Positions 14,953 to 21,490 of a stretch of DNA of 24,581 nucleotides are shown here, piece by piece; position 1 is the first letter of the stretch, and every line of letters starts with the position of its first letter. A program made the position numbers and the translations under genes. The notes under the pieces were generated by a model. It worked only from the letters and a program-made list of their open reading frames with translations. It did no database searches and was not told the DNA's origin. This stretch comes from DAOPJM01 sp964490325 (GTDB lineage Bacteria; Bacillota; Clostridia; Christensenellales; CAG-138), in assembly GCA_964490325.1 (NCBI GenBank), contig CAZBBX010000032.1, positions 1 to 24,581 on the forward strand. The letters are read 5' to 3'.

Positions 14953-16511
14953 TCTCCTTTATATACCAACGTTCCGCGTGCATACACCCGCAGTAAGCCT
15001 GCGGTGTGCGCGCTCCCGTTTTGATACGTTGCCAAGTCGCGGAAGGCGGCGGGGTCGATCAGGCACAGATCCGCGTCGCAGCCCTCCCGCACGAAGCCCT
15101 TGCCCGTCAGACATAGCTTTTCCGCAGGCAGTCCCGTCATACGTCGGATCGCCTGTTCGGGGCTTAAAAGTCTCTGCTCGTCCGTCATCAGATGATAGGC
15201 GCGGGGCATGGTGCCAAACGAACGCGGGTGCGGATTGTCGCGGGGCAGACCCACCAAGCCGTCCGTGGACACCGCCGTCAGCGGATGGCGGAAGATGGTC
15301 GTCACGTCCTTTTCGCTCATGTGGAAGTAGATGCCCAGCCCCAGTCCGCCGTTGCGGATGAGGATATCGCAGTAGGCGTCGAAGGGCTCCTTGCCCACGC
15401 GTGAAGCATAATCGGTAAGGAGCTGTCCCTCCGCGTCATGAAACACGGGGCAGCTTGACACCAGCGTGCCGCCAAAGCCGCCGCTGTTGTAGATGTAGTT
15501 GTCGTAATCGGACTTGACGGCGATCTCCCTGCGGATGCGTTCCTTCTCCGTGAGATCGCAAAGCGCCGCCACCAGTCCCGTCAGCCCCTTTGCAAAGTAG
15601 CGCGGGGGGATGGAGACATTCAGGCTTGTGTTGCCCGCCATGTAGGGGTAGCAGTCGATGAGGACGTCCTGCCCCTCGTCCACGGCGCGGTCAATGTCGC
15701 TAAGGCAGGTGTCGACCTTGCCCCAGTTGTCGTGTCCCGCCGCCTTCAGATGCGAAACGCAAAGCGGTACGCCCGCCGCCTTGGCAAGGCGCAGGGACTC
15801 GCGCCGCGCCTCGATCACGCGGTCGGCCTCGTTGCGCGGATGCGTGGCGTAGCGCCCGCCCTCCTCGCGCACGACCTTAAGGAGCGTAAGGATCTCCTCG
15901 TTGTCGGCATAGCAGCAGGGGGCGTATACAAGCCCCGTGGACAGACCCATGGCGCCTTCACGGATGCAGCGCCTGAGCATGTCGCACATGCTCTTTAGCT
16001 CCTTGTCGGTGGGACGGCGCGCCGCATAGCCCATCGCCCACAGCCGCAGGGTGCCCAGACCCACAAAGCAGCGCGTGTCGATGGGGTTGTCGATCCCCCG
16101 CAGCCAGTCAAGGAAGCTGCCATAGCTTTCGCAGGCGGCAAGGTCGTCGGGCAGCTCGGGATAGGGCGCGATGCCCGAAAGGTAGCGGCGGAACTCGTCA
16201 TTGTGCGTTTCGTCGCCCTTTGTGAAGGGATACATGGATACGCCGCATTGCCCCGCGATCTGCGTGGTGATGCCCTGCGAGATCTTGCTGTCCGTTGCGT
16301 AGGCGCCGCGCAGCGTCAGATCGCCGTGCGCGTGCGCGTCGATGAAACCGGGCGTAAGCCACAGTCCTCGGCCGTCGATGCGTTCGGCGGCAGCAGCGCC
16401 GCTGTTTGGCGGCAGAAGGCGAAGCTTCTTCCCCTCTATGCCCACGTCCGCGACAAAAGCGGGCTTTCCGCTGCCGTCTATGACGTGAATTTGTGTAAAT
16501 ATCGTTTCCAT
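14949..16511 (-). CDS. D-aminoacylase-family amidohydrolase (N-acyl-D-amino-acid deacylase)
   Basis: Cytoplasmic metal-dependent amidohydrolase of 520 residues, the usual family length. Seen: His60 and His62 in PGFIDAHAHGD, Cys89 in AGQCG (the bridging zinc Cys special to D-aminoacylases), THPRNE and SHLKAAG holding the later metal His residues, the catalytic-position Asp in STDGLVG, and the C-terminal beta-sandwich ending in GCDADLCLIDP. Known members remove the acyl group from N-acyl-D-amino acids; the exact substrate cannot be read from sequence, and a dipeptide or related amide is possible. It is the first gene of the operon with psuG (4-bp overlap) and the NlpC/P60 gene. There is no Shine-Dalgarno sequence, and the -10 box lies only 7 bp from the ATG. 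Confidence 0.9.
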   Translation of the reverse strand: METIFTQIHVIDGSGKPAFVADVGIEGKKLRLLPPNSGAAAAERIDGRGLWLTPGFIDAHAHGDLTLRGAYATDSKISQGITTQIAGQCGVSMYPFTKGDETHNDEFRRYLSGIAPYPELPDDLAACESYGSFLDWLRGIDNPIDTRCFVGLGTLRLWAMGYAARRPTDKELKSMCDMLRRCIREGAMGLSTGLVYAPCCYADNEEILTLLKVVREEGGRYATHPRNEADRVIEARRESLRLAKAAGVPLCVSHLKAAGHDNWGKVDTCLSDIDRAVDEGQDVLIDCYPYMAGNTSLNVSIPPRYFAKGLTGLVAALCDLTEKERIRREIAVKSDYDNYIYNSGGFGGTLVSSCPVFHDAEGQLLTDYASRVGKEPFDAYCDILIRNGGLGLGIYFHMSEKDVTTIFRHPLTAVSTDGLVGLPRDNPHPRSFGTMPRAYHLMTDEQRLLSPEQAIRRMTGLPAEKLCLTGKGFVREGCDADLCLIDPAAFRDLATYQNGSAHTAGLLRVYARGTLVYKGE

Positions 16512-16514
16512 CGC

Positions 16515-16542
16515 TTGTATTATAACACCGTTGTGCTAAAAT
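16515..16542 (+). promoter_or_regulatory. Promoter of the 4-alpha-glucanotransferase gene
   Basis: TTGTAT (-35, 16515-16520), a 16-bp spacer and TGC-TAAAAT (extended -10, 16534-16542). Its -35 overlaps the -10 of the divergent amidohydrolase promoter, so the two polymerases probably compete. GAGGGGG at 16564-16570 is the ribosome binding site. Confidence 0.6.
16519..16527 (-). promoter_or_regulatory. Extended -10 of the amidohydrolase operon, leaderless start predicted
   Basis: On the minus strand TGTTATAAT is an extended consensus -10. Only seven bases (ACAAGCG) separate it from the ATG at 16511, so transcription should start at or one base before the A of ATG. No Shine-Dalgarno sequence could fit. 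Confidence 0.65.
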
Positions 16543-16576
16543 AGTTGTGAAATTTCTCTAAATGAGGGGGATATCC

Positions 16577-18049
16577 ATGAAAAGAGCCGCCGGGATCCTG
16601 CTGCCCCTGTCCTCCCTGCCTTCGCCCTACGGGATCGGTACCTTTGGACGCGAAGCCTACGCTTTTGTCGACTTCCTAAAGCGCGCCAAGCAGTGCTTTT
16701 GGCAGCTGCTGCCGCTGACACCCACGAGCTACGGTGATTCGCCCTACCAATCCACCTCCACCTTTGCCCTAAATCCCTACTTCATCGACTTGGACGTCCT
16801 GACCGAGCGCGGCCTTCTCACCGCTGACGAGCTGCCGCCTCCTCCCGCTGCACCCGATGCGGTGGACTACGGCGCGCTGTACGAAACGCGTTTTGCCGTG
16901 CTGCGCCGCGCCTTTGCCCGCTTCGACCGCGCCGAGATGGCGGACTATACCATCAATAACGCCGACTGGCTGGAGGATTACGCACTGTACTTCGCGCTCA
17001 AGAACGAGAACGGGGGACAGCCGTGGTACGAGTGGGACAGGGCGCTGCGCGACCGTGAGAGCGCCGCCTTGGACGAGGCGCGCCGCCGCCTGGCGGAGGA
17101 ACTGGACTTTTGCCGCTTCCTGCAATACGAGGCGAGGCGGCAGTGGTCGGCGCTTCGGGACTACGCCCACCAAAATGGGCTGGAGTTCATCGGCGACGTC
17201 CCCATCTATGTGCCGCTGGACAGCGCCGATGTGTGGCAGCGCCGCGATCTTTTCGAGCTGGACGTCGAAGGCAGACCACCCTTTGTGGCGGGTGTGCCGC
17301 CGGACTACTTCTCCGAGGGCGGACAGCTTTGGGGCAATCCCCTCTACGACTGGGACGCCCACAGGCGGGAGGACTTCCGCTGGTGGAGCCGCCGCATGGG
17401 AGCCGCAGGCGCGCTGTTCGACGTCGTGCGCATCGACCACTTTCGCGGCATCGAAAGCTACTGGGCGGTGCCGTTCGGCAGCAGCAACGCCGCCCCCGGC
17501 GCATGGCGCAAGGGTCCCGATATGGAGCTGATCGACGCCATCAAGCGCGACAATCCTACCGTGCGCGTCATTGCGGAGGACTTGGGCTTTCTCACCCCCG
17601 CCGTCAAGCGGCTGCTCTCCGCGTCTGGCTTCCCCGGGATGCGCGTCATCCAGTTTGGCTTCGACCCCAACGACGACTCCCGCGAGCTGCCCCACAACTA
17701 TCCCGTCCACGCCGTTGCCTACACGGGTACCCACGACAACAGCCCCATCTTGGGCTGGGTGGCCACCGCCGACCCCGCAAGCGTGGGCTACGCGGTGGAC
17801 TATCTGGGCGTGAGCGAACGCGAGGGCTTCCCCTTCGCCTTTGCGCGGGGCGTGCTCAACTCCGTTGCGGAGCTGGCGATCGTGCAGATGCAGGATTATC
17901 TGGAGCTTGGCGAGGAAGCGCGCATGAATCTGCCCGCCACGATGGGCTGGTGGCGCTGGCGTATGCGAAACAACGCCTTGACGCCCGCCTTGGCGGATCG
18001 CATCGCCCACTATACCCGCAACGCCGCCCGCTGCGACAAAAGGGGATAG
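16577..18049 (+). CDS. malQ: 4-alpha-glucanotransferase (amylomaltase)
   Basis: Glycoside hydrolase family 77 enzyme of 490 residues that transfers alpha-1,4-glucan segments between maltodextrins and releases glucose, in glycogen or starch-dextrin metabolism in the cytoplasm. It opens with RAAGILLPLSSLPSPYGIGTFG and carries the substrate-site block LTPTSYGDSPYQSTSTFA. Catalytic residues: nucleophile Asp287 in VRIDHFRG, acid/base Glu334 in AEDLG and Asp387 in GTHDN, matching the Thermus set in order and spacing. The ATG at 16577, six bases after GAGGGGG, is preferred to the ATG at 16562. No other glycogen gene is in the window. There is no clear terminator; repeat copy B begins 41 bp after the stop. 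Confidence 0.96.
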   Translation: MKRAAGILLPLSSLPSPYGIGTFGREAYAFVDFLKRAKQCFWQLLPLTPTSYGDSPYQSTSTFALNPYFIDLDVLTERGLLTADELPPPPAAPDAVDYGALYETRFAVLRRAFARFDRAEMADYTINNADWLEDYALYFALKNENGGQPWYEWDRALRDRESAALDEARRRLAEELDFCRFLQYEARRQWSALRDYAHQNGLEFIGDVPIYVPLDSADVWQRRDLFELDVEGRPPFVAGVPPDYFSEGGQLWGNPLYDWDAHRREDFRWWSRRMGAAGALFDVVRIDHFRGIESYWAVPFGSSNAAPGAWRKGPDMELIDAIKRDNPTVRVIAEDLGFLTPAVKRLLSASGFPGMRVIQFGFDPNDDSRELPHNYPVHAVAYTGTHDNSPILGWVATADPASVGYAVDYLGVSEREGFPFAFARGVLNSVAELAIVQMQDYLELGEEARMNLPATMGWWRWRMRNNALTPALADRIAHYTRNAARCDKRG

Positions 18050-18090
18050 GGAAATTATCGGTCGGGGCGCGACCTGCTTGCCGACATTCC

Positions 18091-18257
18091 GCAGGGGCGG
18101 ATACCATCCGCCCGCGGTGTCCGCTCGCCGTGCGGACGGAAATGATGTGCCGCCGTTGACGGCATGATGGTATAGACTTTTGTCTGTCATGCTGCGTTGC
18201 ACGGAACGTGCAATATGATGCAAAGCGTGCCCTGCCGAGGCATGCCACGCTGAATTA
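18091..18257 (+). repeat. Hairpin-rich dispersed repeat, copy B (3'-truncated)
   Basis: It starts with GCAG plus the palindrome GGGCGGAT-ACC-ATCCGCCC (18095-18113), then GTGCGGACGGAAATGATG, a GCCGCCGTTGACGGC hairpin, a degenerate second hairpin (AGACTTTTGTCT), TTGCACGGAACGTGCAA, and AGCGTG...CACGCT. It stops at CTGAAT, where copies C and D continue into the GCTTTGC hairpin and the heptamer array. The MFS ribosome binding site follows at 18262, so the repeat occupies the 5' leader of that gene. Confidence 0.85.
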
Positions 18258-18273
18258 TGGAAAGGAGGACGCC

Positions 18274-19467
18274 ATGAAGAAGCGGGAACTGTTCCTTTTG
18301 ACCGCCCTTATTGCGGTCTGCTTCTGCGTGCGCTCCCCCCTAAGTCCCGTGGGGCCGCTGGTGGATCAAATTCGCGACACGCTGCAGCTGAGCGCAGGCG
18401 CCGCAGGACTTATCACCACCATACCCCTGCTGCTTTTTGGCTTGACGGCTCTGTTTGCGGGCGATCTGCAAGCGCGCATCCCCGCCCGCATCCTCATCCC
18501 CTCCTGCCTGCTCCTCTCCTGCATAGGCCTGCTGCTGCGTTCCTATGCGGGCGTGATCGGACTGTTTGCGGGCACCGCCCTTGTGGGCATGAGCGTGGGC
18601 GTGATCGGCGTTTCCCTGCCCGTGCTCGTCCGCACGGGCTTTCCAAGTCACATCGGCCTTGTCACCTCCCTGTACACCATGTCCATGGCGCTGTTGTCCG
18701 CACTGGCCTCCGGCCTCGCCGTGCCCTTTTCCAACGCCTTGGGCGGTTGGCAAAACGGCCTTGCCGTCTTTGCCCTGCTGCCTGTGCTTGCCGCCGTGCT
18801 GTGGCGCATGGCAACAAAAAAACAGCCCGTGGGCGTGACCGCGGGGCAGCGGGTCTCGCTTCGCAAGATCGTAAGCGTCCGCCGCAACCGCGCCTTGGCG
18901 CTGTTCATGGCGCTGCAGTCCTCCCTGTTTTACTGTGCGCTCGCGTGGCTGCCATCCCTGCTCATCGATCACGGCTTTGACGCCCGCACGGCGGGACTGA
19001 TGGCGTTTTTGATGCAGCTGGTCAGCCTTGCCACCAACTTTCTCATGCCCCTGCTCTTACAGCGCTTTCCAAGCAAGCGGCGGCTGAGCGCCCTGCTCTG
19101 CCCTCTGTGCTACCTTGCGGGGCTTCTTTTGCTGCTCCCCGCCGAGCCAAGCGTGTTGCGCAACGTCTCGGGCGCGGTGCTGCTGGGGCTGGGCAGCGGC
19201 TGCTGCTTCAGCTTTGCCATGGCCATGATCGCGTTAGGCAGTCGGGACGACGCCGAGACGGCGGGACTGTCCGCGTTCACGCAGAGCGCGGGCTACCTTC
19301 TGTCCGCCCCCGCCCCCGCGCTGCTGGGGCTGCTGCTGGACGTGGCGGAGGGCTTTGCCCTGCCTGTGTGCGCGTTGCTGCTGCTGTGCCTGCCCCTTGG
19401 GGTGTGCGGTGTTCTTGCCGCCGCGCCGCAAGCCCCTTCTTCGCTGCCGATGGGAGCGAAGGAATGA
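18274..19467 (+). CDS. MFS transporter, CynX/NimT-like
   Basis: Integral membrane transporter of 397 residues with about 12 predicted helices. The N-terminus (FLLTALIAVCFCVRSPLSPVGPLVDQI) and the FALLPVLAAVLWR and GSGCCFSFAMAMIALGSRD stretches resemble the cyanate permease (CynX)/NimT branch of the major facilitator superfamily. Members move small anions or hydrophobic drugs, and substrate cannot be assigned. The start at 18274 is set by AAGGAGG at 18262-18268; an upstream in-frame ATG at 18208 would translate repeat copy B and is rejected. The stop codon lies at the edge of repeat copy C, so the last codons may have been altered when that repeat arrived. No cyanase or other metabolic partner is adjacent, so it is probably transcribed through copy B or from an unseen promoter. 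Confidence 0.85.
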   Translation: MKKRELFLLTALIAVCFCVRSPLSPVGPLVDQIRDTLQLSAGAAGLITTIPLLLFGLTALFAGDLQARIPARILIPSCLLLSCIGLLLRSYAGVIGLFAGTALVGMSVGVIGVSLPVLVRTGFPSHIGLVTSLYTMSMALLSALASGLAVPFSNALGGWQNGLAVFALLPVLAAVLWRMATKKQPVGVTAGQRVSLRKIVSVRRNRALALFMALQSSLFYCALAWLPSLLIDHGFDARTAGLMAFLMQLVSLATNFLMPLLLQRFPSKRRLSALLCPLCYLAGLLLLLPAEPSVLRNVSGAVLLGLGSGCCFSFAMAMIALGSRDDAETAGLSAFTQSAGYLLSAPAPALLGLLLDVAEGFALPVCALLLLCLPLGVCGVLAAAPQAPSSLPMGAKE

Positions 19468-19710
19468 TGTGCCGCCGTTGGCGGCAGGATGCGGCAGACG
19501 CCGTCTGCCATGCTGTGTTGCACGGAACGTGCAATATGTAGCAAAGCGTGCCCTGCCGAGGCATACCACGCTTAATGAAGGCGGCTTTGCAGAGCAAAGC
19601 AACCTGAACTGTTCTCTGTTTACTGTTCACTGTTCGCTTTTCCTTGGGATTCGGCGGGCGGATGATATCCGCCCCTACAATTTCCATTAAGAGGGGGGCA
19701 ATGACATCTC
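19460..19710 (+). repeat. Hairpin-rich dispersed repeat, copy C
   Basis: It begins at the MFS stop (TGA at 19465-19467 lies within the repeat motif GGAAATGATGTGCCGCC, here missing one A). It carries the same hairpins as copy D, about five heptamers, GGGATTCGGCGGGCGGAT, the GAT-centred palindrome (19656-19674) and the tail ATTTCCATTAAGAGGG, matching copy A reversed. Over the hairpin core it differs from copy D at only a few positions, so C and D are recent duplicates. Confidence 0.88.
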
Positions 19711-19726
19711 ACGTGCCTTGGGTGTC

Positions 19727-19950
19727 GGAGTGACCGCCCGCTGTGCGGACGGAAATGATGTGCCGCCGTTAGCGGCAGGATGCGGCAGACGCCGTCTGCC
19801 ATGATGCGTTGCACGGAACGTGCAATATGTAGCAAAGCGTGCCCTGCCGAGGCATACCACGCTTAATGAAGGCGGCTTTGCAGAGCAAAGCAACCTGAAC
19901 TGTTCACTGTTTACTGTTCACTGTTTACTGTTCACTGTTCACTTTTCACT
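19727..19950 (+). repeat. Hairpin-rich dispersed repeat, copy D
   Basis: Five ordered hairpins are visible: TGCCGC/GCGGCA (19761-19777), GGCAGAC-GCC-GTCTGCC (19784-19800), TTGCACG-GAA-CGTGCAA (19809-19825), AAGCGTG...CACGCTT with an inner TGCC-GA-GGCA (19835-19864), and GCTTTGC-AGA-GCAAAGC (19875-19891). A tandem heptamer array follows. Copies C and D fill the 526-bp gap between the convergent MFS and ANT(6) genes. No protein is encoded and no dedicated terminator was seen; the hairpins themselves may end transcription. Confidence 0.88.
19899..19950 (+). repeat. Tandem ACTGTTC heptamer array
   Basis: Seven heptamers in register (ACTGTTC or ACTGTTT, the last ACTTTTC), starting directly after the last hairpin of copy D. 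Copy C has about five and copy A about four at the same position, so the array varies in number between copies. It is perfectly tandem with no spacers and is not a CRISPR. Confidence 0.9.
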
Positions 19951-19993
19951 CGCACTTGGGCGGTCGGAAATGAAATATCCTTCGGAGCGGCGC

Positions 19994-20854
19994 TTATACC
20001 TCCTTGGCGTCACGGGGGAGGTCATGCACGCGCTTGAGGAACGCGAGGCTGTTGCTTGCCTCCGTTTGATCGTAGCTTAGGCCGAGGCGCCCGCACAAAA
20101 GCAGCGCCGTTTCCTCCATCAGCTCGCACATGCGCAGCACCGCCTTATAGATCGCCTCCGTGTCGGCGGCCGAATAGGTGGACAGATAGCGGGCATAGAC
20201 GTCGGCAGGCAGGTACAGCTTGATATATTTGGCGGACTTTCCAATGTTCACGGCAAAGTCCCGCTCCGTGCCCACCCGCCACTCCAGCAGACGGCGCAGC
20301 ATGGGGCGCACATACAGATTTAGCATATCCGGCACATACAGCGGCTCCTCGCGCCACAGTCCCTTGGCGACATTGTTCAAGCACCACCAAAATTCGTTGC
20401 AGCTTGCGGCAAACTGTCTCTGATCGGGACGCTTGACAAAATAGCGCTCAGCGGATTCGTCCCGCTCGGCAGGGAACAGGCCGTCCTTATCCACAAGAAC
20501 GCGGTACTGCTCCAAGCTTGCAAGCGCGTTTTCGGCTGTACAGACATGTAGATCCAAGCGCACTCCGTCCGCAAACTGCATCAAAAAGCCATAGCTTGCC
20601 GTCGGGTCGCTTGCATAGTAGGGGCTGTCGTCGGGTAACTGCAGGTACAGGCGCTCGCCAAAACGGTCGATCCACTGCCGATCGAGACGAAACGGCGCCG
20701 TCTCCCGCACCACATAGCCAATATCGTAATCTTGAAAAGGGTCCTTCGGGCGGCAGGGATCGGCGCGGGAACCCTCCAGATAGGCGGCGCGGATCCGCGG
20801 ATCCGCCTCCGCCTCGGCGCAAAGCAGCGCAAACATTTCCTGTTCTGTTCGCAT
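19994..20854 (-). CDS. ANT(6)-type aminoglycoside nucleotidyltransferase
   Basis: Soluble enzyme of 286 residues in the aminoglycoside 6-adenylyltransferase (streptomycin, AadK/ANT(6)) family, which adds AMP to streptomycin. The nucleotidyltransferase signature is intact: GSR at 28-30, the metal-binding pair Asp42 and Asp44 in FQDYDIGYVV, and a third carboxylate Asp101 in RLDLHV. The C-terminal helical domain has NEFWWCLNNVAKGLWREEPLY, typical of ANT(6). The start at 20854 is set by GGAGG six bases upstream. It is last in a minus-strand run after rarA and the GIY-YIG gene, with no mobile-element genes, so it may be a resident chromosomal gene; streptomycin resistance is possible but not shown. 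Confidence 0.9.
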   Translation of the reverse strand: MRTEQEMFALLCAEAEADPRIRAAYLEGSRADPCRPKDPFQDYDIGYVVRETAPFRLDRQWIDRFGERLYLQLPDDSPYYASDPTASYGFLMQFADGVRLDLHVCTAENALASLEQYRVLVDKDGLFPAERDESAERYFVKRPDQRQFAASCNEFWWCLNNVAKGLWREEPLYVPDMLNLYVRPMLRRLLEWRVGTERDFAVNIGKSAKYIKLYLPADVYARYLSTYSAADTEAIYKAVLRMCELMEETALLLCGRLGLSYDQTEASNSLAFLKRVHDLPRDAKEV

Positions 20855-20858
20855 GATC

Positions 20859-21361
20859 GTCCTCCGACAGATAAATAGAATGGAAAGCGGAAAGTCCAAC
20901 AGGCACCTTTACCCGCAGACGGTTTACAGCATGTCGCCCTGCTTCGCTTGCAAAGTGAGCTTTTCAAGCGCCTGCAAGGGCTCTGATTGGCTGTACGCGG
21001 CGGCAAGCGCTTCCTTTTCGGCGTGGCTCAGGCTCTTGATCGCCCGTTCACGGCGCAGGGCGTCGCCCTTATTAGGCTGCGGCTCTAAATAGACCGCCGT
21101 CACGGGACGGCGGGAGCGTCCTCCGACAGTCAGAATGGAAAGCAGGCGTCTTTACCCGCAGACGGTTTACAGCGTGTCGCCCTGCTTCGCTTGCAAAGTG
21201 AGCTTTTCAAGCGCCTGCAAGGGCTCTGATTGGCTGTACGCGGCGGCAAGCGCTTCCTTTTCGGCGTGGCTCAGGCTCTTGATCGCCCGTTCACGGCGCA
21301 GGGCGTCGCCCTTATTAGGCTGCGGCTCCGCATAGACCGCCGTCACGGGACGGCGGGAGCG
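20859..21361. repeat. Tandem direct duplication of the GIY-YIG 3' end
   Basis: Two units begin with GTCCTCCGACAG (20859 and 21119) and share AGAATGGAAAGC, TTTACCCGCAGACGGTTTACAGC and then 195 bp aligned without gaps at a 243-bp offset (20924-21118 and 21167-21361). The first unit has about 17 extra bases near its start. GTCCTCCGACAG is the reverse complement of the ANT(6) ribosome binding region, so the duplicated segment runs from that leader into the GIY-YIG gene. Confidence 0.9.
20924..21118 (-). pseudogene. Truncated duplicate of the GIY-YIG gene (C-terminal 65 codons)
   Basis: Gap-free copy of the last 65 codons including the stop of the GIY-YIG gene at 21167-21490, lacking the start and the GIY-YIG catalytic part. 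Few bases differ: GCG in the intact gene reads TTA here (Ala to Leu in the YAEPQPN stretch), and ACGCTG reads ATGCTG near the end. No in-frame internal stop was seen, so the duplication is recent, but nothing indicates it is translated. Confidence 0.88.
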
Positions 21362-21490
21362 GGTATACTTGGCGCCCCTGCCGCTGTTGTGCGCCTTCAC
21401 CCGCCGTGCAAGGCAGGTGGTGACGCCTGTATACAGGGAGCCGTCCGCGCAGCGCAGCAGATAGACCAAATAGGGCGTATCCACGGTCAC
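21167..21490 (-). CDS. GIY-YIG domain protein (UPF0213/YhbQ-like)
   Basis: Small predicted nuclease-fold protein of 107 residues. The GIY-YIG core is seen as LVYLLRCADGSLYTGVT (residues about 8-24), followed by the conserved Arg in ARRVKAHNSGRGAKYTRSRRP, as in the YhbQ/UPF0213 group, some of which act on nucleic acids. The C-terminal tail is alpha-helical. It starts with GTG, overlapping the rarA stop as GTGA, and no Shine-Dalgarno is evident, so translation is probably coupled to rarA. The coupling suggests a DNA-repair role, which is inference. Its 3' part is duplicated downstream. Confidence 0.9.
   Translation of the reverse strand: MTVDTPYLVYLLRCADGSLYTGVTTCLARRVKAHNSGRGAKYTRSRRPVTAVYAEPQPNKGDALRRERAIKSLSHAEKEALAAAYSQSEPLQALEKLTLQAKQGDTL

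Noticed and set aside
18208..18273. Longer N-terminus of the MFS transporter
   Set aside because: It would translate repeat copy B, and the Shine-Dalgarno sequence is placed for the ATG at 18274.
19899..19950. Possible CRISPR array
   Set aside because: The repeats are 7 bp with no spacers and occur in several dispersed elements, so this is a simple tandem repeat.
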